Of a stretch of 64,000 bases of DNA, positions 1 through 12,954 are shown in pieces (position 1 is the first letter of the stretch; the number at the start of each line of letters is the position of its first letter). The DNA comes from Chaenocephalus aceratus (lineage: Eukaryota > Chordata > Actinopteri > Perciformes > Channichthyidae): assembly GCA_023974075.1 (NCBI GenBank), contig CM043798.1, forward strand, positions 19,251,441 to 19,315,440. The letters run 5' to 3'. The position numbers and the translations under genes are program-made. Below the pieces are notes generated by a model. That model searched no databases, was not told the DNA's origin, and saw nothing but the letters and a program-made list of their open reading frames with translations.

Positions 1-840
1 AATGCGCGCAGGGAAGAGGGAGTTTTTTTCAAATGAAATGGCTTCCGGTCTCCCCAGCAGAGTGGATTTAAAAGCAGCAGCGAGCGGAGGAATCACTAAT
101 AAATGTGAGTATTGGGGTTTAACTTACTTTAAATTAACTAACGTCAACCAAGGGCATAAAATACTCGTTAATACGATACATATGACGCTACTAGCTGGAC
201 GTACTGCACTGTTGTTTACACTTATTTTTTATTCAATCAGAAGTTTTCTAAAGTCATACAGAGATCTTGGCTCTGTTATAGATAAGTTATACTTTATATT
301 ACTTACATAGACCAAAGTGAAAACATTTAGACCGATATAGCCTACAGTATGGTGGGATTTATAAAACGCTACCCTGACGTGTAGCTGCTGTTAGCTTTAT
401 TTATTTCTCTGACATGTTCCAATTTTTTACTGTTTATTAAACTTTGGGACAACATTACACCCTTTGTATTCAGCTCATGCTGCTTTGAGGTAGAGCAAAA
501 GAAAAGCCTATTTTCAATATTTCCACCAGATTTGATCATCTTTTATTTAGGTTAAAGTGTATTTAATTTATCCTGATCCCATAATAATAAGACAATCACA
601 AATAGACAGCAGCCTTTTGCTTAATGTTAGTTTGTGCCGTGCTGTCAAAGGGATTTACGTGTGACTGTCAATTCATCTCTTTAGTTTTTAAAAAACCAGA
701 ACAGTACATTTAAATGATCCTTTAGGGATTGTTTGTCTGAAATTCTGAGAGTTACATTTTGCAATAATACTTCTGCAACCCTGTGTCTAATATGATTAAT
801 TCACTTTTTTATTTTTCTCTTGTTTTTCTCTGTAATTAGG
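1..840. other. No confident gene
   Basis: I see no recognisable gene here. A frame open from the left edge meets a good donor-like GTGAGT at about 105-110, so the first 105 bases could be the end of an exon whose start is outside the window. The peptide is not one I recognise. The rest is AT-rich and featureless. Confidence 0.3.
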
Positions 841-1035
841 ACAATTCTGGAGAAATGGATCTGCTGGAGAAGGACCCCTAATCTGAAAAGTGCACAGCGG
901 ATCATCAGGACAGCGCTGCCATCCACCTGGACACCCTGTGGTGCTGGAGAAAGCAAAACGGCGATCAGGAGCATCCTCCACCCAGACCTCTGCTTACTGC
1001 CGTCCTACAGACTTGTGTCTTACTTTCAGAATTAG
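841..1035 (+). pseudogene. Possible decayed LINE reverse-transcriptase tail
   Basis: The translation contains SAQRIIRTALPS, followed after a spacer by SILHPDLCLLPS. This spacing resembles the end of many fish LINE ORF2 proteins, where a QRIIxTA helix is followed by a 'HPxxxLFxLLPSGRRYR' tail. The expected arginine-rich end is lost and the frame is not clean upstream, so this would be an old relic. It is preceded by a pyrimidine-rich stretch ending in TTAG at 835-840, so an unrecognised host exon cannot be excluded. Confidence 0.3.
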
Positions 1036-3720
1036 ATTTTGTATGTGTCCTTTCTTTTAATAGATATCTAATGATTATAGCTTGAGTCTGTCTGATTACC
1101 CAAACAGCTGCTTCTATATACTTGCTGCACATATAATACAAATAAACAACTCCATAAACACACTTTTGCTGATATTTGTGTTACTGCTGGTGATGTTAAA
1201 TAACATGATTGATTTCCTCTGTCTCAATGATGAAAGTTATAATAATAGAAGACATGAAGCTGCAGAGAGAGGATGGATATATTCTTACCTCTACTTTGTG
1301 ATAAGATGAAAATACAATATTAAATTGTAATTGTTAAACACATTATTTATTTCATTTACTGAGGTTTTAACCATTATTTACAACATGTGTGCATAAGCAG
1401 TGGAATAATAGGTTATCTCTAGGTAATTAAACTGTCTTCAGTTTAATTTATTAATACAAAAAAAGGTCATAGAAATGTTTAATTGTGTATTTCAGCAGAG
1501 CAGGGGGGTCACAGTGCTGCTGGACCTGGAGGTGCTGACCTGGGGTCAGTGGGACATCATCTGGGCAGGTTTAGGGGAAGAAGGATAATCTAAACTGTTA
1601 TAATCACAGCTATTAAGATTAGAACACTACTATTGTTGACAATCAATCCATACAACATGCTTTTGTTCATTCAAAAAACATTGTTTTATTAGTACAGAAA
1701 AATTAAGACTTATTTTAAATATCAGCTATATATAATTTACTTGTTAACTTACTAATGTAACATTACTGGGGGCTAAAGGAACAGCTTCATCGTATTTACC
1801 TGGCCATGGTCCTCTTTAATTTATCGCTGACGGTGATCTCCAAAAAAATGTAAAATGTAAAAGTAAAGTTTCTGGATCCTTTTCAGCTGAGTTAGAATTT
1901 GCTAGCAGGCTGCTGGAGCAGCGCAACCGAACAGCGCGTATCACGTGACGTAAATACGAAGCCCTCCGTAGGCTAGACCGTCTCATTTCGTAGGCCGCTC
2001 GGTCCAGCCTACGTGGGCTGGGTCCTCCGTGGACCGCGTAGGCTGCATACCCCGAAGGATACAACCCCTGAATTGAGACACGGCCACAGACAGGAAACCA
2101 AAGACAGATCTAAACAAGACAAAACACAACACAGACAGATCGTGACAGACTCTGTAACATGGGATGTTTTTTCCTGCTGGTTGTCTAGTTAGGTTGACTG
2201 ATGAATTCCTACTAGGAAATGCTACTCCAGAGTCTTGAATTTAGCACACAGGACAGAGCGAGAATACACCGAGGTCAAAGAGCGGGGAAGGCGGACGCGA
2301 GAAAGACAACAATTATATTCAGTAACTGTAACAACTGAAAAAAAGAGAACATCTTCTTATGAGTTAACACCAAGCTGCAACCTCCGGGACTGAAAGGTGC
2401 TGTCGATGCAGGCGGGTCCACTTAAAAAATATTCCAATTGATTAATTTGTTATCTCAGTAAACCTTTTCCTAACAGATGTATGGTCTCATTCGCTAGTTT
2501 TAAGTCTTCCCAAATACAACACAATGTTTATTCAGTAAGTTATGGTCTTATTTAGAGTAAAATAGATGATAAAGCAGGATATACTTCAGCTGTTATTGAC
2601 AGCTCGCTACCATGCTGTCCAGTATTTATATATTGTAGTTTTAACCTGCTGTATGTTTTTCCGTTGAAGAATTTCTTGCCAGTCAAAACACCAAATGCAA
2701 GGCTTCAAAATGGTTATCCACAAACCAATGGATGACCTCAGGATGACTAACTTAACTTCTTATACACAGTCTATGATTGAAACAGACTCACAGACTTATA
2801 TTTGATAAGTATAGCATTTTCACATAATTGAATCATATACATTTTGACACCACCATGAAGATTAATTGGATATTACATTGCGTGCCAAAGGTTGTATTTG
2901 ATGGAATCTGAAAGTGAAAGCATGAAACATGTAGACTCACACAATGGAGAGGCTAAGGAAGAGGACAAGTGGTGACATCCTGTTTGGGAAAGCAAGCAAC
3001 AAAGTTAATGAGATATGTGATCCCTACTGACAGAAACACTAAGGCTAACGGCTAGAAAAAGAATAAGTAAACAGCTAAGAGCAAGAGAGGTTAAAAGCTG
3101 GATGAAAATGGAAGAAGACAGACATGAGTTCAACACTTAATGGAACTTTGAATGGGCCTTTGTACTGTATAAAAACTAGTTAATTTAAAATAATATGTAA
3201 AGAGATTGTAACAGTTACCCGCGCAAACAACCTCAATCGCTGCGGTCGGGTTATTCATCTGTTTAAAAAGGTCTGGGATATATGGACACTTCTTAAAGTC
3301 AAATAGGCCTGATTAATTGCTACAGAGTAACACATTATAAATACAGTTCCAACCGTTTTAATCGATGTTACGTCTCAAATAAAGTATTTATGTATTAAGC
3401 AACCCTATAATAACTGACTTGCTGTACACCATCTCTTGCTTGTTGTTGCCAGATGGTCACTAAGGTGATCTTCATATCATAATTAGCCTACTACAGACCT
3501 GACAACAACCATGCTTTTGTCTTACTACCTGAAATTCCTCCAGGTTACAAACACAAAGACATGCTTTGATGACTCTATAAGGCTTTTCCCCTTGAATTAC
3601 ACAGGGATACCAAAGGCCCTCATAGGAAATGTGATGTCAGCACCTGACACCCTCATAAATGTACATTTGTAGCAACCGTGTCCAAAGTTCCTGTGTTTAT
3701 TCTCTGCTTGTTTTTTCTAG
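1036..3720. other. Non-coding; GC-rich repeat at about 1930-2080
   Basis: This is mostly AT-rich intronic or intergenic DNA. At about 1939-2060 an abrupt GC-rich patch repeats the words CCGTAGGCT, CGTAGGC and CTACG in both orientations and ends in ATTGAGACACGGCC. That internal symmetry suggests a fold-back MITE, but I could not define its ends. A 72 bp stretch at 1499-1568 has a TTTCAG acceptor, a GT donor and an open frame, but no recognisable product. Nothing else stands out. Confidence 0.35.
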
Positions 3721-3859
3721 GTGTTTCCCCAACAGACAGAATGAGAAACCTAAAGTCACCTATCATGTCTCCAATCCCCAAACTGGGAAGCCCCATCCCG
3801 AGCCCCATGTCCGGTCTTCAGAAGCTGCCCCAGTGCACACGCTGCTGTAACGGCATTGT
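3721..3859 (+). CDS. pdlim4: PDZ and LIM domain protein 4, penultimate coding exon (partial gene)
   Basis: PDLIM4 (RIL) is an adaptor that binds alpha-actinin and actin through an N-terminal PDZ domain and a C-terminal LIM domain. This exon encodes the serine/proline-rich linker (MSPIPKLGSPIPSPMSG) and the first zinc ligands of the LIM domain in LPQCTRC. It is bounded by TTTTTTCTAG before 3721 and by GTAAGT at 3860. Its last two bases (GT) complete a valine codon with the first T of the exon at 5457, so the frame continues as [19 protein letters not shown]. The family usually has GHGIV or similar, and this copy has CNGIV. The PDZ exons must lie to the left of the window. The assignment rests on the next exon's diagnostic C-terminus. 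Confidence 0.85.
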
Positions 3860-5456
3860 GTAAGTATATAGCATAGAACATTCCATACAATTAGCATGTA
3901 GTTGTGAGTTATTGGTGATATAAGCACTTTAAAAAACATTTGGAAGACCACTCAAGGCATACAAAATGTTTATTTTATAATTGTTCCACTTTTGCTTTTC
4001 ATTTCAACACTTATAGTGACATATACAGACATATAGTATTAGTTTTAAATGTTTAATTGTAAGGTGGTGTGTATCACAGCATAACATTTTATGGTTTAAA
4101 AATGTTGGGTACAGTGGTTTATAATTAGCTAGTGAGACTAGTGAAGATACCTTTAATAAATACATTCAAATATGGATGATTTATTATCAGATTCGCTCTT
4201 TTAATCACCATCTGGTAATTATATGTCTGTGTGTGGTTGTATCACTCTTCCTTTCATCACAAAGTTGAACAACTCGAAGTGAGTAAAGTTTCCTCCGTGA
4301 CTCTTAAACAAAAAAGTGAACTTAAACAGGTCGACTTGCAGCAACAGGCCTTTCACAAGAAAACCTATTCCCATTTGTAATGTTAATGATTAAGCCAAGC
4401 CATCCTCCACACCCTTTCCCACACACAAACACGTATACACAAGCTTACACTAAACATTGAACACAAGCACACACGCTTTTTCTGCCAAAGTAACCACATG
4501 CACCGGTAATCCCCCTTCTATTAAGCAGCTGCAGGTAAGCACTGATGTCATCGGCTTACTTTACGTGTTAACAAGTGGGCATTGTAGGAGCTTGCAGGGC
4601 ACAAAAAGGCTGTTATGACCTAGGAGCATTTTACAGCTTTTTAAAAAGGTGTAGAGCACTGTGTCAAGAGTTTATCCTTCAAGTCTTGCGGTTAAATGGG
4701 AAAAGCAGTTAAAAAAAGAAGTTGGCTTGTGAATGAATGGTTGCTGGCCCTCGTCCAGAAAGGAAAATCTTATTGGGAACTGTGAATGAACAACGCCCTT
4801 AATGACTGCCATCACTGTGTGACTGACTGAAGCATTGAACTACCAAATGCACCAGTGTTGATCAGCAGAGAATAAACAACTCTCTATTCAGTTCCCAGGT
4901 GTGCGTTGGTGTTATTTCCCTGAAATATGACATCAATAATATTCAAATACTTGCGTGGGCATAGTTGTTAAACGGTATGATAACTGCTGATAAGCATAGA
5001 TAATGGAAACTGAAAAGAACAACTGTGAGTCATTCATAAGCAATTTATCATCACTTACTTCCTTTTAAAGTGTTCCGCTGAATGTTTTGCCTCTCTCATC
5101 TCTTAAACAAGTCCAGCTTTATTTACTCTTTTGTCAATAGCATCTGAGAAACAATCTATGGGAAATTAGAATTAAAAAAAAAAGTGTCATACAGCTCATA
5201 CTTAGTTCTTACAAAATAGTTAAATGTCAGGTCTTTAAATCATGATTAACCATGATCAAGCAAAAACATTTAAGGCTTGGTAAGCACAGTCTAAGATCAG
5301 AGGATAAAGTTGGAAAAAATAGGGAATTACCTACACTAGCACCAAGTCTGTTTCATGTATCTCTCTTTGTCTTTATGAGTCGTTTTTAATGTGCATCTCC
5401 ATCATTTCAGAAGGTGTTAAAGTCTTATCTGTATCTCCTTTTATCTATTCTTCCAG

Positions 5457-5661
5457 TGGCACCATTGTGAAGGCCAGGGACAAGCTGTACCACCCTGAGT
5501 GCTTCACGTGCGATGACTGCGGCGTCAACCTCAAGCAGAGAGGCTACTTCTTCATCGAGGAGAGTCTGTACTGTGAGATCCACGCCATGGCGCGCGTCCA
5601 GCCCCCAGAGGGCTACGACGTGGTTGCTGTGTACCCCAACTCCAAGGTGGAGCTAGTCTGA
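5457..5661 (+). CDS. pdlim4: PDZ and LIM domain protein 4, last coding exon with LIM domain
   Basis: This exon completes the single LIM domain: C-x2-C from the previous exon, then [10 protein letters not shown] here and YCEIH as the last pair, giving the full set of eight zinc ligands. It ends in [19 protein letters not shown] and a TGA at 5659-5661. From memory, the terminal KVELV is typical of PDLIM4; PDLIM1 and PDLIM3 end differently. The acceptor is TTCTTCCAG before 5457. The intron from 3860 to 5456 is about 1.6 kb. Bases inside the exon are much more GC-rich than the flanks, as expected for a constrained coding exon. The gene is read in the same direction as the slc22 exon at 56.3 kb, its neighbour in mammals. 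Confidence 0.92.
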
Positions 5662-7880
5662 GTCAGAGATGGAGCCGGCTATACTGTAATATAACTGGGG
5701 AGGTAAAATCTGGCAGAATGGGGGCTACTGAGTATTTTATCCTAAATGTATCAGGCTCTGTCAAGCAGGAATGCCGATCTTGCATAAGTGTTGCCTTTGG
5801 GAGATTCCAATGAACTGCGTGTGATCCAAGATAAGCATTTCTACACTGACAGTCTTGATAAATGCTATGTATATTAAGAATATTGTAATTTGTTGACAGA
5901 ATAAGGCTTGGATCTTATGAGTATCCCAAAACTCAAGCTGACATCGTATGTCCCAAGCTGACAGCCCTCATCTCTCAATCCGTTTGTTTACGTTCAGTTC
6001 TACGTCCAAGAAACATATTGAACGAGTTAGGGCCTTATTCAGAAAAGATGTTCATATCCACATTACAAGCACGGCATATTCAATTTAAAAAACCAAGAAA
6101 CTGCACAGATGGCAATAGTCTGCAGGTATTAAACTGAAATGTTTATGCAATTTGAAAGCACGACACCAATATACTATATAATAACATTTGTTATTTTACC
6201 AGCATAATATTCAATGTCGCATGACAACACTCACTCAAGTGTGTGGGTGTGAGATGCGGGTTATCACATGGCAGTTTGGAGTATGTTTGCTCTGATGAAC
6301 TATGCAGAGGAATTAGTAGTTTTCCTGCTATCCAGCTAATTTTGCATTTAGGTATAATACATATAACACAATTTACCCTGCAGAATGTCAGTTTGTGTTT
6401 TGCCAAGTAATTTAAGGTATAATGATTTTTTTAAAGATTTGGTTAAGGGGTTTAAAGGTTTCAGTGCATTTTTAACCATGTTACAATTACACCTTATACT
6501 CCTGTTATGATACATGGACGTTTGCATTTAGTCATTTACATCTATGCAGTTTATATATCAGACTTTCTATGTTACAAGAAAAGAGGAACATCTCTTTATT
6601 ATGCTCAGTTTCTGCTTAATTTTCAGTTATTTGAAACAATAAATAATAATTCATTATACGCAGATTTCTACCTAGTTATGAGTGTCTGGAGTGTGCTTTG
6701 AAGCAGCTATCCAAGCAGCCCCCCCTCTGAAATGTAAATAAACCCTGCTGGAGACATCCTCTGATTTATTTTAGGAACTAAAGAACTTGTTGAAAATCAG
6801 ATCCCAGATGTGATCACAACCACTTCAGTTTAAAAACAACTCAATTGCAAGAAATTAAACTTTAATGATTAAGTAGCCTAATGCAGTGCGTGCATGCATT
6901 GATGACTTTTTGAAAGCATGTGACACACATTTAAAGACGATTGTAAGTTAAGCGCTCTCAGGCACCTAACTGAGAGAGGAATGTCAACTTTCATGTATGT
7001 TCACACTCCAGAATTCCTTTACATAAAAACAAGAGCATAGAGTTTATGGCATGCGTATATTCAAAACACTTCATTTTTTCAACAATATGCTCTCCATCTC
7101 TCATGACAATTTGAAAATGATCATGTGTACTTGAGACGGGAGACATATATTTTAAACTGCCCACAGCCTACAACATGTGGGAGTGATTCACTTTTTGATT
7201 TTTTTGGACCTGAAACATAGATGCATTACTATTCTCTTTTTTTCTGATTGGACAGAAATTGGAAGTATGCATACTTGTATTCCCTTCCTACTATGAACTC
7301 AAATATCTCGATGAAAAACATATATTTCTTTTACATTTCCTCTGAGAGAGGGGGAACAGAAAGGGAGGGAGGTGAGAAAGAGAGATGAGAGGATGTTTTT
7401 ATGGAAAGAAGCGTGCCTTTTTGACTCCAATGTGGGGCCATTTGTCTTGGCTAATTGTGAATAGTGAAGTAAAATGGGTGGAGGAGAGTGATCGTATTCC
7501 TAATTTTAGAAATATTTCTAACAAAACTACTTTTTTATTTGAAATGAGACCATTAACTTTGCAGTGCTGATGTCCATTGTTTTTTAGATATCAACAGTGA
7601 TGTGTAGCTGCTGGTATGCCATCTATACTAGTTATCTTGTAAATTATGTGAAAATTATATTGCTACCACATTGTTTCGTTGGTTTTGTACATATTTCTTT
7701 TATCATGATGCTTTAACATACTGTTTGTAACATGTCACTTGCGTGCCTTTGCATACCCAGTGTCTTTTAAATGATTTCCTTGACACAAATCTACTTTTTC
7801 TGTTTAACTTATTGTTTTACCAACACATTTGTTATTTCCTATATGCTTTTTTTTTTTCTAGAATCAAAATAAAATGAGTG
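5662..7880 (+). other. Probable pdlim4 3' untranslated region and downstream DNA
   Basis: No reading frame here looks coding. AATAAA-type signals occur at about 6640, 6735 and 7866, and I cannot tell which is used. The sequence is AT-rich with no recognisable transposon. The extent of the transcript is therefore a guess. Confidence 0.3.
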
Positions 7881-10800
7881 CATTACCATGATATTATTTT
7901 TCGCATTCTTTCTTGGGATTAATTTAAAACGGAAACCAGAAACGTATTGAGAGCTGTACTGGGAAAAACACAAGGTATTCAGTTCTTGTATTGGCACTTT
8001 TCCATAACATTTCATATTAAGACCTCCAGGCTGCAATATGTGTGTCTTGCAACCTAAATACTACGGCCTTAATCTGAAGTTAAACCTACATCGTTAAAGG
8101 TTAAATTAAGCCCTCATTTATTCCTGTATTTATTCTAGTCTTTCTTCCGAACCTTAACTCATTTATAAAGGAGTCGGTTAAATGTGATTCTATTACATGC
8201 CAAATCAGAAAAACCAATTTAAGCTTATATGGTTTAAAAGGGCACTTTAACGAAGAAGTAGGCTTAATGCCTGTCTGGGAAATGAGCCAGTGGTGTTCAA
8301 GTATTTTCATACTTTGTAGTAATTGTACTAATGTGTTGGATTTCATCAAGTATGTGGCTTCTCATGTTGCTGTATGTGGACCAGCATGTCAAATCTGTGA
8401 TTCATGCAGTTGCGGGACATGGCACAGATTCAAGGGACCTCTTGTAATCCAAAACCCAGAGGCGAGAGGCCACCTTATACCCCATTAAATGACTTTGCAC
8501 CTTCAGTATCAACTCATTCAACAACCACACTGAATGTCTGCAGATTTCAAGCAAGCGATGAGAGAAATTGTGGTGAAAAAAATGGACTAGCCTTCAAGAA
8601 ACAAAAGAGAAGGAGAGGTAAACAAAGAGCCGACAGCTTCTCCTTTGAAGTGGTTTCTGTAATCACAATGACTCACATTTGCTAATGTGTCCCATGTGCA
8701 TTGCAGTACCAAATGTACCAATGTACATGTGACACTGAATGTTTACATGTATTTTTGCTCCAATCCGCTTTATCATTGTGCCTCCAGTAATCGTAATTTG
8801 ACTTCCAATTTATTTTCCATTTATAAAGCGCTAGTCACTCGACCACTCAACACATATACCCGTTCACACAAACATTAATACATTAATGTCAGGGCTGTTA
8901 TACAAGGTGCCAAACTGCACATCCGGATTTCATTTGAAGCTCATTCACACACACTCACACACCGAGTGCAATGCCTTGGGGAACAATTTGGGGTTCAGTA
9001 TTTTACCCAAGCACACTTGACTTACTGAATATCTAGATAAAAAGTGCAGCGTCTCTTATAGGAAACTGTTCTCTGTATAACTCCTTTTGTTTGTAAAGTA
9101 AATAGGAATAGCCTCAATATCTGCTGTGAAGGAACTTCAGAACTTCTACAATCCCTCACAGTGTTATCAAAACAGAGGCAATGAGAGATACAGAGAGAGA
9201 GAAACCAATGCTTTGCTGCATGGAAAGAATTCTGCTCCTCTCTCATCTATAAACATATAGTCCTCTTACCAAGTTACCGGGGTCAAATTCCTCACATCGC
9301 CCTGTAAAATGAAATGAATAGGTTAACTGTATCGCATGGTCTTTCTGTAATTTATCTCGACATACACAGAAACATTTACAGTTTTGATCCTGTTTGTATG
9401 TATGTGTAAGTTTGTCATTCCTCTCTTTCTTGTCTTTTCCCTGCACACGCTCTGATCTACTTTCTTTCAATAACCAACGATTTATTCCTCACTGATGCTC
9501 ACAGCCCGATTATCCTGTTTAAAAATCAAAAGCTGTACTAACCTCCTTAGTGTTAAATGACAAAACCTGATCTCTCTATTGTCACTGTTGTATATGTGCA
9601 CCTCTTATCTTTATGGAGCATGCTGTTCATTCCTGATCTGTGGACCCATACGGTACCAACCTGTTGTCCGTGACAGTGGTGATTTGTAGAGTTTTACTGG
9701 ACGAGTGCCGGCTATAAACTGTGATATATACCGTGAGACTTGACATACAGCAGAGCAGCATTATAGCCATTCCTGCTCAATTTTAAAGTGAATTTCAGAC
9801 ATAACTTCGAAACCTATGGTATGAGGTTCCTTAAGAGTTTAATATGGAGCATGGATGGGTAAAGAGTCTGGAGATAACCTTCTGTTTTAGTTTATATTGA
9901 CACTGGCAATTTATAGTGCATTAAAGCAATGTTGTTTGGATGTGTGTTATGTAGTGCGTTACAATTGTGGGTTTGTTTATCTGTTATTATTTTTCAATTT
10001 CCACATCCTTTACAGTAGGTAAAAAATGTCTATTTTAGGTCCCTTGAAATGTAACATACTTTTACAGATAGAGCCACGAGACCAGCTGACTTATTAGAAC
10101 TTGTCTACATATTGTATATCCAAATATTTCAAGGTCCTAGGCAGATTGCAAGAGCGATTTTATTGGAAAATTTTTCATTTGACGGAGCTTTTATGGACTA
10201 AAGTCTGACAGGGTTTGGTTTTGTCTTTATGTATGGATGTACATCTGTGTGTATTCTCGTATTTCTTTTATGAGAACAAAGTCTACACACAGGGATGAAA
10301 AGGTGCCCAGTCTGAGTATATAGTATCCTCATGGTTTGTTTGTAAGGATCTGTGTGTATATCCATGGTAGCCCCTTGATCCTCCTCATATTTAGTTTGGC
10401 CTTGTGAAGGGATTAAACTTTGATTGTGCTTTGCTTTGATTCTCATTAAAAAGGGATTTAGATAGAGACAGTCACTGATCTTGAGACACCCACAGGATGA
10501 CCTCAGTTGGACAGTATTTAGAGCAGTAATACATTCTCAATGGTGGTCCTAGTTAAAAGGAAACGGTTCTGATGCTGCCGCAATGAGAGGTTCTCTCTGA
10601 GGTTATATAAAAGTGTGCAAAATCTGTCTCATGTGAGGCAAATATAGCTTTCCCAAAATAGATAATGTGAAAACAGCAAGTGGGTCCAATGAGGCGTTTG
10701 ATGACAGAATATGTCTGCCTATGCAAAAAGTTGTCCAGCTGTGAATTCATTTTGGTTTTTAACCCAGCCTTTTTTTGCCTCTGATCAGATTTAGCCTAAT

Positions 10801-12039
10801 CTGATCAAACCTAAACTGTTGTTTTTTCCACAGAGGAGGTTGTATTTTCGTTCCCAATTGTTTGCAAGATTAAACAACCTGTTAAACTCGAGAGACCCCG
10901 GTACCGGGGCCCTCCCGAAACATCTTGCAGGAAACAGTGTCTGAGGGCATGTTCATTTAATAAACTATGAATGTTTTATATCCATGTAACGGGAAGAAAC
11001 TCATCTAACTGATCATTTTTATTTTTTTTCCAAAACAAACCCACAATGCTAACGCTGAGCCTCTGAATTAGCAACGAGCGAAATATGCTAACAGATTTAC
11101 TGCACCGAAACTCACTCATAAAACCTTATTATTTATCCATTCTGCACATCCAACCCATCGATCTGATCGTGAGATGACACAGAATCGATGGGTATAGACA
11201 TTATCACTCAATGATACGAAGTTGTGACTTTATAAACAAAAACAGACATCAAAACATGTGGCGCTCGGTAGCTAAAAACGCCAACATGGCTTACCTGTGT
11301 CGTAGTCTGGTGGTCTTCAATGGCATTACAATGATAAAAACGCTGCTGAAGTTAATCCATAGGTTAATCCAATGTGTCTGTGTCCCTTTGAAATGATTTC
11401 TGATAATCCATAAGCAATAAACCTGCTTTTTCCGTTTCCAGATGTCAGAGCTAGAGATAGGTTCGCTCTGATGCAAAACTGCATGCACAAAGCCCCCACC
11501 TTTTTGTTTTACCATTTGTGTGTGTGGGGAAATCCCCCTTCGATTCTATTGGCTCTAACGGTCAGAAAGAGATGTCAATCAGCACAATCGACAAAGGGGG
11601 GCCAGAGATATGGAAAATCCACCCAAATGACCCCAGAAGTGGGTTTTCTTTGCTAAATCTCTCTAAAAAAAGGTCAGATTTCACTTGTTTTGCATCAATC
11701 TTGATACAGGGTACTTATTATATGTTGTACTTTGGATTCCTAAAGCTTTTAGTCTACTAACCCATCATCCAAGGGTAGTTTTCACTATAAGTAAAACAAA
11801 TGTTGGACGGAAACTATAATTTACAGTTTTTTACTATGTTCAATCTGAATTTTCTTTAACATAAAAAACATCTATATTGATTCTGACTTTTCTACATCCA
11901 ACTCACAGGTTTATCATTACTTTGAGAAAAAAGATTATTAATTTAACCCTTTTAGAAGGGAAGATATGGTCATTTGTTCTGGGAATGTCATTTTCGAGCC
12001 TGAGACCTGAAAAACAGAGCTAAACAGGGCTAAACAGAA
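7881..12039. other. AT-rich intergenic DNA with no gene seen
   Basis: I find no exon or RNA gene. Two local features are listed separately: a degenerate dispersed repeat at about 8805-9020 and a GC-rich 14 bp palindrome at 10896-10909. Short open frames here have no coding character. Confidence 0.4.
8805..9020 (+). repeat. Degenerate teleost dispersed repeat
   Basis: The stretch runs from TTTATAAAGCGCTAGTCACT through CAAGGTGCCAAACTGC to GGGGAACAATTTGGGG and CCCAAGCACACTTGAC. These phrases occur widely in fish genomes as an old interspersed repeat. It has decayed, and I see neither a clear end nor a target duplication. Confidence 0.45.
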
Positions 12040-12323
12040 GGGGACCTATCATGCAAAATGCACTTTTGTACGTCTTTTATACATGAATATGTGTCCCTGG
12101 TGTGTCAGAGAACTCACCAAGTGTCAGAAAACACAACCCTCTCACTTTTCCTCCGAACCCAAATCTCTAAAAACGGGGCTGCAACGGAGCTGATACAGAT
12201 TTGAATTGTTCTAACGTCAGAAAAGGGGTGCTCCACCTATATGGGGAACTCTCCACCTATCAGGGGAATGGGGGATTGGGCCACGGCCATTGCCGCTCGA
12301 AAGCGCTGGAAACGCTGTAGTAC
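12040..12323 (+). mobile_element. Left part of a hAT-like MITE
   Basis: It begins GGGGACCTATCATGCAAAAT, a form common at the ends of short fish DNA transposons. The matching inverted end GCATAATAGGTCC lies at 20875-20887. If the two are partners, element A and its nested DIRS-like element inserted into this roughly 0.75 kb MITE. The pairing rests on one imperfect 13 bp terminal match, so it is tentative. Confidence 0.4.
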
Positions 12324-12553
12324 CAACCCAGTCTCACGGCATTTCGTGTTATAGTCACGACATTTAATCTATTGATTCGTGTTCACCAACACGATCACAC
12401 AGAACGATTTTAAAAGCAATGTATTTCTATTATGTTTCGTGCCTGCAGCACGTTTTTTTATCCGTTCGGGTCTTGGAGGACCGGAAGCTCTGGGGTTCAT
12501 AAAAACATGTTCTTACTCAATATCAAGCCACGATTATTGTTTTTATTTAAAAT

Positions 12554-12894
12554 CTATAGGTTACTTACGTAACCCCAGTCTTCTGAGTAACATGAAGTGA
12601 GATGTCTCACTATGGGATGCGCCTCAACGCGTATGCAAACAGAAGCATCAATCTCATTACGCCAATCCTGATTGGCTGGTGATCTTGACGTCAACGTCAG
12701 GGAATCCACCCACCCTTTAAGTAGCTTGCGCTACGACGCAGCGTCATTCAAAATAAGCACCTCTTCTCGCTTCGCCTTAGCAAGAAGGGCCGCCTGGTGA
12801 GACATCTCACTTCATGTTACTCTGAGGTCTGGGGTTACGTAAGTAACCTATAGTTCTCATTCATAACACTCCGTTCGATGTCTCACTATGGGAT
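12554..12894 (-). repeat. DIRS 3' terminal repeat plus internal complementary region
   Basis: A 57 bp arm at 12554-12610 (CTATAGGTTACTTACGTAAC at its start) is inverted at 12797-12853 with about three mismatches. Between them lies the terminal-repeat body, which recurs inverted at about 19187-19340. Directly inside, 12854-12894 (TTCTCATTCATAACACTCCG at its start) is the inverse of the outermost bases of the other terminus at 19341-19381. The inner segment is thus complementary to both outer ends of the element. This matches the DIRS internal complementary region, thought to template completion of the circular intermediate. Confidence 0.85.
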
Positions 12895-12954
12895 ATTGAA
12901 ACTCCCGTATTGCTAGACATGCTTATCTCGAAAATCACCAAAAACAACCAGAAC

